A DNA stretch of 64,000 nucleotides, taken from Glandiceps talaboti. Its lineage: Eukaryota; Hemichordata; Enteropneusta; Spengelidae. Below, piece by piece: positions 53,101-63,105 of this stretch. Numbering within the stretch: position 1 is the first letter of the stretch; every line of letters starts with the position of its first letter. The notes beneath the pieces were generated by a model, which saw nothing but the letters and a program-made list of their open reading frames with translations, was not told the DNA's origin and did not search any database. Position numbers and translations under genes: made by a program. The stretch lies in contig NC_135558.1 in NCBI RefSeq assembly GCF_964340395.1, positions 13,717,501 through 13,781,500 on the forward strand, given 5' to 3'.

Positions 53101-53499
53101 CTCTCCTTTTCCCTTACAATTTTTCAAGAATGGTCCGAAAAAATTTAAACCCAGAGGTAATGTGAATAGAGAAGCCATCTTTTACAAAATATTGTGGAAT
53201 AATGTGAAAAATATCACATTGTTGTTATTTAAACTGTTTAAACTACGTGATACATTATTTTTGTTCCAAAATGTGTACGATACAAGTTCTGCTGTTGTTC
53301 TTGTGACCTCCAGTTTCATTTTTGCATTATACGCACCATCACTCTCAATACCGTAAGGACACTCCTTACAATTGCATTAATATGCAGGGCCATTATCTGC
53401 TGGCCAAACACATTACCAGTCAAAGTAACTTATAATTTAAGAATTAAGTAAATTAGAATTCTCCTGGGTAAAAACAATGATCTAATTATGCCAGGTCAC
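50111..53499. other. Non-coding stretch
   Basis: Apart from the minor repeat at 52860, no gene or array recognised. It includes small AT-rich segments only. Confidence 0.5.
52860..52945. mobile_element. Minor repeat, copy 2 (short)
   Basis: The same opening as at 12761, then CGTTCCTCTGTTATTTTATC and GGGGTTAACACC. It is shorter than copy 1, as if internally deleted. Confidence 0.35.
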
Positions 53500-53950
53500 C
53501 CTACAGATCTAGCACGTTTTAGTTTCACGAATAAAAGGCTGCAAAATAACGTCCAGTACGTCGGTGTCTATATACAAGATGCATTCAACAAATCTAAGTA
53601 CTCCAGGGTCACAATAAAGGGCTGTGAAATAACAGCCAAGAGTAAGTCGATGTCTACACAAGACACATTCTACAAATCTAGCACAGTAACTGCTAGAACC
53701 ACCAAAAAGGTCATTTTGTAAGTCGACGTCCAAACAAGATGCACTCTGCAATCTAAGCACGTTTCATGTTTCATAATAACTCCTGTTTAATAACCGCCAA
53801 AGTATATTTCGTAAGTCGGTGTCACAAGATGCGCTCTACAAATCTAGTAGTGCATTTCAGTTTCACAATAACTGTCGTGAAATAACCACACACACTAAAC
53901 GACAAACTAAAAGTAAGTTGGTATCCACACAATGTCTTACATATTAAACA
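53500..53950. repeat. Degenerate tandem repeat, about 76-102 bp x 5
   Basis: Units carry GTAAGTCGGTGTC.A.ACAAGA, TGCACTCTACAAATCTAGCA, AGTTTCACAATAA and GTGAAATAAC. Anchors are at 53561, 53647, 53723, 53816 and 53918. Frames on both strands across it (53488-53721, 53509-53760) are repeat-derived. Confidence 0.7.
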
Positions 53951-54246
53951 GAATGGTTTTTGTAAGGTCACTTTCTTAGGGCACCCATACTTAATTCAAT
54001 GTTTTTCATCACAGCACTGGCAGCACCCAAAAAATTAATGATGAGTTCATCGGTTGGTGTAAAAAAAAGTATTAAATAATATAAGTGTATGACTACATGT
54101 AGGTGATACTTGAAAAATGTCATCTCACAGACGATAGACAAGAAAATGTACGCTGTTAATTTTTGTAGAAAATTGTGAAAATGTGGAAAATTTGCGTCAA
54201 AATGTCTCAGAAACTTTAAAATTTAATATTCATGACCATTAGACCT

Positions 54247-54624
54247 AAAAAAAAAAAAAAAAAAAAAAAAAAGTGTGGTTCCGGTTATCTGACCCCACCT
54301 ACTTTTTCATGCTGACCCTAAATCTTGTTATTGTATTCAGGAAAGAAATAATAAAATCATGAAAATTGTGCAGTCTCGCAAGAAATAGTGGATGTGGAAA
54401 CTGATATCAACTTAAGAAGACAATATAAAATTGTTCTTCCAATCTGTAATGGTTGTACATCTGGTGGAAAGAATCCAATAACACAGAGACCATATGGAAA
54501 ACAACGGAAAACATAAATACCTGACTACACTCACATATGAAAAAAAAAATATTTTCAAAAATCTACCTAACCCACCTATTCTAAAATTGAGCGTAATCGG
54601 AACCACACAAATTTTTTTTTTTTA
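54247..54624 (+). mobile_element. Family C foldback element, copy 3 (best termini)
   Basis: It opens with 26 A residues (54247-54272), then GTGTGGTTCCGGTTATCTGA. It closes with GCGTAATCGGAACCACACAA followed by a T run. The body matches the 44.1-kb copy closely (AGTCTCGCAAGAAATAGTGG; AACACAGAGACCATATGGAA). The A/T runs belong to the inverted ends. Confidence 0.7.
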
Positions 54625-55089
54625 GGTTTTATAGTCTTGCTTTTGTAGTTTGGCTCTACAAGAAACATGAAATTTTGAAAAAATTTCATCAAAATGTGTT
54701 AGAAAAATGAAAAATGAAAAATCAGATATTCATCATTTTCATGACATCATCAATCCGAAAACTTTACATAAAGTATGCTATAATTGAACTTAAACTTGAA
54801 ACTTAAAATCTTAGAGGCCTAGATGTACATTATAGACAACGTACTTCGGCTGTAGTTATGTGGGGGTGACACGTACACTGTGACTTTAATCTATAGTCAG
54901 AAAATAAGAGAAAATAGTCAATATTCATTCAAATTTAAGAGAATAAGTAATTGGCTTGATAGTAGAATACCTTGATAAAATTAGTTTTCTGATTAAGTTG
55001 ACTTGTTCTGGCAAAGACAATCTAAATTTAATTTAAAAAACAACAAATTCATAGCAACCATTATATCCTTAATGGTTCTTTTAAAATAT

Positions 55090-55480
55090 TAAGTCATTTT
55101 AATTAGTTTCTTTTATTAAGTATTCAGTAACATTTATTACAAACAAGACAGTCTCGCCTACGGAGCAAAAAAAATTAAAAAATAAAATTAAACTATTGTG
55201 TTTTTAGCTGTAAATTTAAAATAAAGACAAAAATATCCATCTATCAGAATTTACAATTTACATGTATAGACCATGTATTTTATCCTCAAGTTTTTTGGTT
55301 TTTTTAATTAATTCACTTTAATTAGTTTCATTTTTTTTCAAACAAAGCAGTCTAGTCTACGGAGTAAAAAGTCAAATGAAAGTATTGTATTTTTAGCTGC
55401 AGATTTAAAAAAAAAGATAAAAATATCTGACTCAGAATTTAAAGTTGACATGCATAGACCATACGGTGAGTACAAACTGC
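55090..55480. repeat. Tandem duplication, 199 bp x 2
   Basis: CAGTCT.G.CTACGGAG at 55149 and 55348, with TTTTAGCTG.A.ATTTAAAA, AAAAATATC and GCATAGACCAT or GTATAGACCAT shared. Confidence 0.75.
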
Positions 55481-57869
55481 TACATGCATAATTACATGAC
55501 ATTGTGATCTGGCTTCATAAATCAAACTCAAATATATATATATACATTTGACCAATTAACACACAAGCCAACAGATTGTTTTACAATGACTGACCTACAA
55601 AAGTTATCTCAGCAGTCCAGAAATTGAAAAATGATACAAAAAAAATTAAAAAATTCCTTTCTCAAGTGTGTGACAGGGTAGTGTTTTTATACCATTCTTC
55701 GTATGCCCTCTCTATTCAGAATTATTTGTCAATTACAAACAACAGGAGGGGGGGGGATGAGTTTGCAAAAATGTTTCCTCTCCTTTGTGGGCCTCATGAC
55801 TCACTTTTGGTTAAACTACATGTGTTGGTTATAGAGCCACAGATATATACATTAGAATGGTTAGAGGGGAGGGGGGGGAGGAGGGGGGTACGTTGAGGAC
55901 AAAAAAATAGATGTTCCAATTTACAAATAGAAATAAAAAAAATAAAGGTTTGGTTTTGAGTAAACTATAGTGCCCCCTCTGTCAACTATAAAGAAAGACA
56001 ATTGTATGGCATTTGATAATTGACTTCAATTTTATGAGTCTGGTTATCTCCGACTGGGTGATGTCTTGTATAACAATATACTGCATGAACATGTAAAGTG
56101 TAAAAAGCTATAATCTGATACACAGAGACCAAATCTAAAACAAATTTTGTTTAAAAAAATGAGTATCCCTCAATGAAATTTCAGTTATCTGCAACAGACT
56201 ATCATCAAAGTGAAACTGCATTTTATAAGCACACATACTAATTTTTTTTTTTACTTTATAAAATGATAGATGAACCAAAATATGACATCTGAGTTATCCC
56301 TTTATAACTAGTGCAATATTGTGAAACTTCATTGATCAGAGAAGAAATAAAACCTTGGCTAACATTATCAACGGTGATGTAACCGAGTAATTCAATTTTA
56401 ACAACTTTCACTAGCCATCTACTCTGTCACTTTGCTTTTATACAGTAGATTTGTAACTGACAGCTCAATACTGAATACATCATTCCATCTGCTCGGTTTT
56501 TTTATTCATCCCGTACAACATTTATAATCTACTCGGCTGCAAATCTGGCACGTTATGCTAAATTGGAATGAAATAGTTATAGTTTCATCGGATTATGAAA
56601 TATCCATGCAAATAAAAAATCATTTTAAAATCTGGCAACTATCCATAAGGTTTGAACATTGTTTATTTTTCAAATGGTAGTGGTTTAGGCTCACAAACTT
56701 AAAAATTGAAGGAAAAAAAAACAGTTTCTTTCGTTTTTGTTTTAAAAATTTGGGAAATTGTATTTCCATTTCACAAGATGAAACCGAATCAATGACAAAA
56801 CTAAAACAGCAAAACAAAACAAAACAAGAGTTTAATGTGTGATTACACTAAAAAAGTGGTGATAGCATATTGCGGCATACAATCTTAGAAATTTATCAAT
56901 TTTTCTACTTTTTCATTTTTATTTGACTTGTGCAGAAGTTAAAATTCTGTATTTCAATTTTTCATTATGAAAATGGAATATTCATCTACTATCTACAAAA
57001 CAAAACAAAACAAAACAAAACAAAACATTCAAGTGTAGTTTTCCACAAAAAAGCGATATATACAAATTAGTTGTTTGTTCTCGTGTCCATGCACTCTTCA
57101 GATTTTCTGTACCTGCCATGCATGAAAGCCATGTTTTAGTTCACAATTAAATTGCTTTACTGGAATGTAACCCTTTCCACTACCATGACTGTTTTGTTTA
57201 TATTTTATTAAAGTTTACGCACTATATTATTAGCATTTAAATACACTGGTAATGTATCACTAAATCATTTCATACAAGTCTGAGTCGAAATTTGATTAAA
57301 CTGTAATCACGATTCATGGTTGTATTAATACTATTTTAAGAAACTTGCAGTGCACTTCGGTAGGATTTCATACGGCTTGCTTACTATCTCAGATATATTA
57401 AGATAAAAACTATACAAAATAGAGCAGTCTCCTAAAGCCGTGGGCGAAATGACCCATTGCGTAGTCAGACTTGATTTTCAGTGAAGAGCTCACAATAAAA
57501 TGATTTTCTCCAACACGAGATTGTGAGCTTTGCCTTCCCTTGCGGTCTTTTCACCATATCGAAGCTGACAAAAAAAATCTACTGTACTACTAAGTACGGA
57601 TGAACGTCGCCAAAAAAATATATTTGTGCGCTATCTTCATGAGATTAAACTCTTAGAGTCATTCCCGCTAACTTTCTGTTAGCCATAATCCCTTCCTATT
57701 TAAACTTTAAAAAGACGTAGTTGAGAGAGTCTCCGAGTTTTTCTCTCGTAAAAAGATGGACCGAAAAAAATTACATACACACAAAATTATTGTTGTGAAT
57801 GCGCAAATATCTAACTGCAATCATTCCTGGGGAGAAAAACGTTCTGAAAAATTAATACTTAGAAAACTT
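55481..57869. other. Non-coding stretch downstream of the GABBR1-like exon
   Basis: G-rich runs at 55746-55756 and 55864-55890 and the AAAAC microsatellites are the only features. No second receptor exon was seen next to the donor. Confidence 0.5.
56998..57028. repeat. (AAAAC)n microsatellite
   Basis: Six perfect pentamers. A shorter run of the same motif is at 56806-56826. Confidence 0.9.
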
Positions 57870-57985
57870 GCGAAGTGATGTACACCACGAATATTCCGTT
57901 ATGTTAGTGTACGATGCTTGCTAATTCGCGCTTATCCATCGGGGAGTATTTTTCTAAGTATACGCGAAAAACAACTTTCACTTAC

Positions 57986-58246
57986 CTCGCTGTCGTGTGC
58001 GTGTAAAGTCAGATTATAACCCGGTAAAAGATCACTCCGTTCGTTAACATCGTCCAGTGCCATCTTTACGGCCGGCAAACATCCCTGTCCGCCGGCCCAT
58101 GCTCCCTCCATCGGAAAAATACCCCCGATATGTAACGGCTTTGTGCGTTCATTGCGATAACTTCGTTCATCATCTCCGGACTGGCCGAGCACTGAAGATG
58201 CGATCCAAAACACCCACAAAAACGTCCTCCAAACTAGCAAGAACAT
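57986..58246 (-). CDS. GABBR1: GABA-B receptor subunit 1-like, first coding exon
   Basis: This exon encodes the N-terminus of a metabotropic GABA receptor, a class C GPCR of the neuronal plasma membrane. It is 261 bp, 87 codons. Residues 1-21 are a hydrophobic signal peptide with a likely cleavage near VLG/QS. A short charged linker (22-35) follows, and from residue 36 the Venus-flytrap lobe 1 begins with KPLHIGGIFPMEGAWAGGQ, then CLPAVKMALDDVN and ending LHAHDSE; this matches GABBR1 better than GABBR2. N78 (NLT) is a glycosylation sequon. An in-frame TGA lies eight codons upstream, and this is the first ATG after it, although its Kozak context is weak. The exon ends GCGAG/GTAAGT at 57986, a phase-0 intron; the family has a Cys at the next codon. 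No sushi domains are encoded, so it resembles the short B1b-type start. Later exons are not seen. The symbol is by similarity; a lineage-specific GABA-B-like paralogue is possible. Confidence 0.88.
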
Positions 58247-58451
58247 TAGAAAAAAAAACTCTCGTCCTCAAAATGCTTTACTGCTGGGGCCTAGACTGGC
58301 CTGTTTCCTCTGTGACAAGAAGCACTACGACAACATTTTCCGCTAGAATTCTTCATTTGATGGGAGGTAATCTCATCTCGCTTTCATTCATACTCGAATT
58401 TCACGGGAGATTGCAGAGTTGTGCTGGTCGTCATCAAAAAAGTAAAACCTA

Positions 58452-58459
58452 TGACGTCA
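58452..58459. promoter_or_regulatory. Perfect cAMP response element TGACGTCA
   Basis: This is an exact palindromic CREB/ATF site within the shared promoter, 75 bp upstream of the ZNHIT6-like start and about 205 bp from the GABA-B receptor start. Mammalian GABBR1 promoters have been reported to be CREB/ATF-responsive, which makes the site biologically sensible. Occupancy here is inferred. Confidence 0.6.
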
Positions 58460-58483
58460 TAATAAATGAAGTGTGACCTTTCG

Positions 58484-58492
58484 ACCGGAAGC
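58484..58492 (+). promoter_or_regulatory. ETS/GABP-type site (ACCGGAAGC)
   Basis: A strong ETS-family consensus with the CCGGAAG core, 42 bp upstream of the ZNHIT6-like ATG. ETS/GABP sites are typical of TATA-less, CpG-rich and bidirectional housekeeping promoters. Function is inferred from sequence only. Confidence 0.55.
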
Positions 58493-58507
58493 GTTCATTC
58501 AAAACTG

Positions 58508-58513
58508 CACGTG
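58508..58513. promoter_or_regulatory. CACGTG E-box
   Basis: A palindromic E-box (MYC/MAX/USF type) 20 bp before the ZNHIT6-like ATG, probably in its 5' leader or at the start site. E-boxes are common in promoters of nucleolar and ribosome-biogenesis genes. A six-base site has limited weight alone, but it clusters with the CRE and the ETS site. Confidence 0.4.
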
Positions 58514-58533
58514 TCTCAAGCGAGGGCGACAAC

Positions 58534-58547
58534 ATGCAAGAAGCACG
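58534..58547 (+). CDS. ZNHIT6: ZNHIT6/BCD1-like protein, coding exon 1 (14 nt)
   Basis: This tiny first coding segment reads MQEA plus two bases of an Arg codon, then meets a consensus donor CACG/GTAAGT. I chose this ATG for three reasons: it is the first in frame after a TGA at 58474-58476, it has A at -3, and its two leftover bases join the single leading base of exon 2 at 59718 to make CGG with no frameshift. Only five residues precede the zinc finger. Vertebrate ZNHIT6 has a long N-terminal extension, whereas the yeast Bcd1 finger sits near the N-terminus, so a short form is plausible. An additional upstream exon cannot be excluded. The start lies 287 bp from the oppositely directed GABA-B receptor start. 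Confidence 0.72.
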
Positions 58548-59717
58548 GTAAGTCCCAAATTCAAAGTTCTTCAGAAACAGACAGTAAACCTTTTTGTAGT
58601 ATATATCGCTGTATACCATCAGCTTCAACGGACACGCACTACAGTCTCATGTGGGTGTTTTACAGAGCTGATGTTCACGCGTATTCATTCACAGTTGGGC
58701 TCCGAGTGTTGTTGACTATGGAAAACCGTGCGTACTACCATGGTACTACATACATATATTTTGTTCATTACACGCATGATGTCTATCATGCAATGAACAT
58801 GTACAGTAACGTTTCGAGACTCTACTATACTCCACAACTTGGTTGGTGGCTCCCGTCTTCTTCCACCGTACATAAAAGCAAGAGCTTGATGAACCTTCAA
58901 CTAACAACATTTATTGTTGACATACAGTGTTGTGGTTCTAATAAAGACCATGGCGTCCAAATCCAGCTCTTGCGAATTGCCAACGAAAGGCTAATATAAT
59001 ACAATGACCTACAAACAAACAGTTCAAAAACTAGCAAAGTGAAAAGTGTTCATGTTTTGAGTTCTAAGTACTTAGTTTTGCAATGCTGCAACAAACCTTT
59101 TAAACAATTTAATTTCTAAACTGTAAACATTTCCTTAATTTGGAATAAATAAACTTTTATTAATAACTGTTAAAAAGGTAACATTTTTGCTTTTCATACA
59201 CAGATACAAATGTATCTTTTCCCTAACAAATCTTATATTCACCGGATTAGCAATTTATCTATGTATATAAAATAAACTCAAACCTTATTAGCAAGCATGG
59301 TAAAATGTACATACAAAAACAACATACTATTGCTTAAATGCTACAAAATTGTATGGATGCAATCCTTTTAGCAGACTGACTGGATATAAGTCCAGCATGG
59401 AGATGGAGTAAGTTGGAACTCAATTTAGATCTGCTCAAGTCTCCAAGTTTTTTTCAGTCTTTATTTTGAATATTTTTATGTGTTCTGAAATAATAACCTG
59501 AGAGTGATTGCAAACAGTCCGGTGAATGCAAATGCCTTGGGAGGTAATTATGAGTAACTGAGGGGAAAAAGTTGACATTTTCTTGAAAAAAGTAAATGCG
59601 AATAACAAACTCAAAACATTTGAAAATTGTGAGATTTCAAAAAATTTGTACCAAAGAACTGGTGCCTGGATCATGGAGTCTATAGCTATAGTACTGACTT
59701 CCAAATTCATTTATCAG
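58548..59717 (+). other. ZNHIT6-like intron 1 (phase 2)
   Basis: Bounded by CACG/GTAAGT and TTTATCAG. Its first part still has moderate GC and several overlapping spurious open frames. None has recognisable domains, and they are treated as noise around the promoter island. Confidence 0.7.
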
Positions 59718-59783
59718 GTGTGAAGTTTGTACTGAAACCATCGCTAAGTACCGATGTCCACGTTGTGCTGTAAGAACTTGCAG
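59718..59783 (+). CDS. ZNHIT6: ZNHIT6/BCD1-like protein, coding exon 2 (HIT zinc finger, first part)
   Basis: This 66-bp exon is flanked by TTTATCAG on the left and GTATGT on the right. It encodes CEVCTETIAKYRCPRC followed by AVRTC and two bases of a Ser codon. These are five of the eight zinc ligands of a HIT-type zinc finger, with spacing C-x2-C-x8-C-x2-C-x4-C. The AKYRCPRC block is typical of the family. BCD1/ZNHIT6 proteins act in the nucleus and nucleolus in early assembly of box C/D snoRNPs, together with NOP58, 15.5K and the R2TP machinery. Both flanking introns are phase 2. No ATG-initiated frame of useful length covers this exon, so it is recognised from its motif and splice sites. 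The exon call is strong. Confidence 0.9.
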
Positions 59784-61379
59784 GTATGTATGATAAAATG
59801 TGCATTTTTTTATGACAAGAATGGATTTGTTCCAGTGTTGTCACCAGAAAATGTTGGTAGATAGATGTACAGTAATTTACATAACAAAAGTTATTGTTAT
59901 GTAAATTATACTATTTTTTAGAAGAATCCCATTTAAAGAGGAATACCACCGGATATAAATGTATTTTCGTAAACTTTGGGTTGTGGAGTCATTTCATGAT
60001 TTCATATAAGTTTTGCTGAATTGCCAAGAAATACCAAATTGATACTCCATACACCTCTATCGTTCTACAGTGATCCACTGTTGCCTCATGGGACTTAGCA
60101 GATATGCATATATGTTAGATAAACAACAAATATTCATGAGCATTTATATGAAGGTATTAAGTTCTAAGTGATGAATATTCATTGGTCATCTAATACATAT
60201 TCTAAGTTCTCTGAGGCAAAAGTTGACAACTACTAGAACAATTAAGTTGTAATGGTGTTTTCAATTTGGTGTGTCTTGGTAACTGCACAAAATTTATGTT
60301 GAAAAAAATTAGGGAATGAATCTCCAGAACCTTAAGTTTATGAAAAATACCTTTATTTCCTGGAGTGGTGATCCATTTTATTTCTGGTACAAGCCACAGG
60401 TCTGTCATGACTGATGGAGAGTTACCTCAGTCCACAGAGAATTTGAACCACTTTGGGTAATTTATGTTTTGAATTTCAACACATCAACACTGTATTGATA
60501 TAACGACTAGGTTAAATAGCTCGTAATGCATTTTCAGTGTTTTCGTTAAGAGTGGTATTGAAGTAGGTAGAAACTAACTTAGTTCTCCAGGCATTTTATC
60601 AGAGTTCTTACCTAATTAGAATACAACAATCTACAGACATCTATGCCAGATTTACCAGTTTTCACGCCTTCTGTTGGAGGGTTCCCAAACCTTGACAAAT
60701 AACACTGATATTATAATTAGAAACAAGTTTTTAAAATTCACTTTGGAAAGTTTCATTACGGCTATGGATTTAAAACTAGAAGACTGAAAGAACTCAAATT
60801 AAGCCGCCTTCTCCATTTAGACTTCATCAAATTGTGTCTATATCCATTTACCACTTTGTCAATAGTAGATGGCAAATGACTGGTAGCTCAACTACAGTTG
60901 CAGATTGGCTAAAATATTAGTGTAATGCTAGTAGTAAGGAGCAGTTATTACTTTGACAGAAATCCTGTGATTTTAAATGAAAAAACAAAACCCACAAATT
61001 ACAATGCAAGTGAAAATGAACATCCATGGACTTTGGTGTATAATTAATAGATAAAAATGTCTACTCACAGAATTAAAAAAATATGGAAAGAAATCTTTGT
61101 TGGCTTTGGGAATTTGGGATTTTGCTTTCCACAGGTTTAGACTGAGTAGGACTTATATCTGTAACTATTAAGTTTTAATATCATCATCATTTCTCTGAAA
61201 AAAAAATGTTAATGGGTTGATCATCACCTACGAAATTGAAGGAAAAAAAGACATTAATTTAGGAAACCGATATTGTACCATGATTATTATGCTGGAAAGA
61301 AAAACAATAGACAGTAAGTTTAGTTTTTTGCCATTAATTTTCAATAGAAAATGATTTTGTAAAGTTGTATGTATAAAGA

Positions 61380-61980
61380 GAATAGAATAACTTAGAATTA
61401 GAATAGACTAGAGTATAATAATATAATAGCATAGCATAGAATAGAATAGAATAGAATATAATAGACTACATGTATAATATAATAGCATAGAATTACAGTA
61501 GAGTAGAATAGAATAAATGAGAATTAGAGTAGAATAGAATTAGAGTAGAATAGAATATATTAGAATTGGAATAGAATGTTATTATTATTTCTTTAATTCA
61601 GGGCACCAAGATGTCCCATAAAAAATATTAAAAAATATACAAACACAAAGAAAGAGACAGACGTATTAATCTAGCAACTATCTTGTACTGTACATGACAA
61701 TCCTATACTTTCTCTAAAAAGAATAGAATATAGTATAATAGAATAGCATAGAATTACAGTAGAATAGAATAGAATAAGTAAGAAATACAGTAGAATAGAA
61801 GAGATTAGAATTAGAGTAGTGTAGAATGAATAGATTATTTGAGTAGAGTAGAAAAGATGGAATTAGAATAGAACAGAATAGAATAAAATAGAATATATTA
61901 GAATTATAGGAGAAAAGCATAGAATGAAACAAAATGTTAGAGAATAGAATAGAATAGAATAGAATTACAATGGAATAGAA
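61380..61980. repeat. (AGAAT)n pentanucleotide array
   Basis: Imperfect AGAAT units in two blocks (61380-61575 and 61720-61980) separated by the retroelement tail. It lies in ZNHIT6-like intron 2. Confidence 0.85.
61576..61720 (-). mobile_element. Retroelement 3' tail inserted in the AGAAT array (reverse)
   Basis: The plus strand reads TTATTATTATTTCTTTAATT, CAGGGCACCAAGATGTCCCA, TAAAAAAT. On the minus strand this is a body ending AATTAAAGAAATAATAATAA, the usual short iterated 3' tail of a non-LTR element. AGAAT repeats flank both sides, so the insertion is younger than the array. Confidence 0.45.
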
Positions 61981-62584
61981 ATAGCTTTACTCTCTCTTGT
62001 CTATACATGTAAAATCACTTTTATTCACTTAACGTCAAACACGGATGAAATGCAATAATTAAAACAATATAAATAATAAAAGGTAATAAAAAATAACACA
62101 ACAAAAATTTTGCTCATCAACAGCAAATAAAAAATGACTGTAGGATAAGATATCAACTCTAAGATTACCTGAAAGTGGAAATTAAAATTCCTGGGATTTA
62201 AAATTACAGCTGAAAACCAGAAAGCTGTGCTCTCCTATTAAAATGTTCATGGGAGGGCTAAAGGCCAAGGAAAGGGATTAGCCCTTCTTTTAAACATAGA
62301 ACTTTTGACAACTGCAAGCTAAGATTATTGCCTTTGGTATTGAGTGGCTCTTTCCATCTCATTTTGACGGTATACTATAATTAAGTGATTGACAGTTAGT
62401 CCAGAAATCAATGATGATCTGTTTTGAAAGGGTAATCTAATGAATAAACACCTAAAATCATAAATACTCAGGAAAAGGAACGAGCGTGGACTCTGTAATG
62501 TACATACCTCCACCAACAATGAAGGGAAGGGCACCCTCAAGGGCAGGTGATTTCATCCACAGTATGTTTTTAAAAATTGAAATG

Positions 62585-63105
62585 TGTCAGTTTAATTAAA
62601 AACCTGTCATAAATGTGCACAATATTGCCTTTATTCTTCAACAACATATAGTTTTGCACCTCAGCTCAGTGTAATTGCTTTAATTAAAAATGCAATTAAA
62701 TTAATTACTAGGCATTCCATCCTGATTCAAAAAGCATTCGTTTAATTAAAAGTATAATTTAATTAAATGAGCAGTGTTTCAGTCACATTTTATTGTTATT
62801 GATTGAAAAGCACTTTTAATTAAAAAATCTAATTTGATTAAATGACTTTTTGTGTGCTATCTACCTATTAATTAATCAATTAAATGTATCCATTTAATTT
62901 CTGTCCACATGTTGTTCTTATGAATTGAAAAGTGTTGATTTCATTAAAATTGTTATCTAATTAAATGATTCTGTTTTATTTTCAATTTATGCCTATGAAT
63001 TGATTTAAATGTATCAATTTAATTGCCATCTATGTTTTGTTCTTATAATATGAATTACAAATCGTGGATTTAATTAAGAAGTACAATTTAATCAAACTAC
63101 TGACA
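62585..63105. repeat. Degenerate AATTAAATT-rich tandem array, about 66 bp
   Basis: Units of the form GA.TTGAAAAGC.TT..TTTAATTAAAA..TA.AATTTAATTAAATGA, then TTTT.TTCTTAT, begin near 62722, 62800, 62870, 62931, 62997 and 63052. Paired TTAATTAA and AATTAAATT blocks within a unit are near-palindromic. Confidence 0.6.

Larger units (their letters stand above)
1..57985 (-). other. Presumed first intron of the GABBR1-like gene (no further exon recognised)
   Basis: This tract lies downstream of the GTAAGT donor at 57985 on the minus strand. I looked on the minus strand for GABA-B lobe 1, lobe 2 and seven-helix signatures (such as the PGCS loop, PFFRT and the transmembrane signature WWVH) and found none I could defend. 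Either the first intron exceeds 57.9 kb or short exons were missed by eye. Unrelated nested genes were not found either. Confidence 0.5.
58247..58533. promoter_or_regulatory. Putative bidirectional promoter between GABBR1-like and ZNHIT6-like genes
   Basis: This is the interval between the two divergent start codons and must contain both 5' leaders and the core promoter or promoters. It lies in the only CpG-dense stretch of the window. No TATA box is obvious at a useful distance from either start, which fits a CpG-type dispersed promoter. It contains a CRE, an ETS site and an E-box, listed separately. Transcription start sites cannot be read from the sequence. Confidence 0.7.
57870..58560. 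promoter_or_regulatory. CpG-dense island covering both first exons
   Basis: CpG dinucleotides are frequent here (for example in the runs around 57925, 58060-58190, 58440-58495) and rare across the rest of the AT-rich window. The patch coincides with the two divergent first exons, as expected for an unmethylated promoter island. Confidence 0.6.

Noticed and set aside
52954-53178. Minus-strand FKFFRT-like peptide as a GABA-B lobe exon
   Set aside because: The resemblance is limited to a few residues, with a stop soon after and no surrounding receptor motifs.
58057-58999. 139- and 177-codon plus-strand frames over the promoter and ZNHIT6-like intron 1
   Set aside because: The first is antisense to the GABBR1-like exon; the second runs through the real exon 1 donor in another frame. 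Neither has a domain.
60167-60214. Possible box C/D snoRNA in ZNHIT6-like intron 2 (GTGATGA at 60168, CTGA at 60211)
   Set aside because: There is no terminal stem next to the boxes, and the four-base D box is expected by chance.
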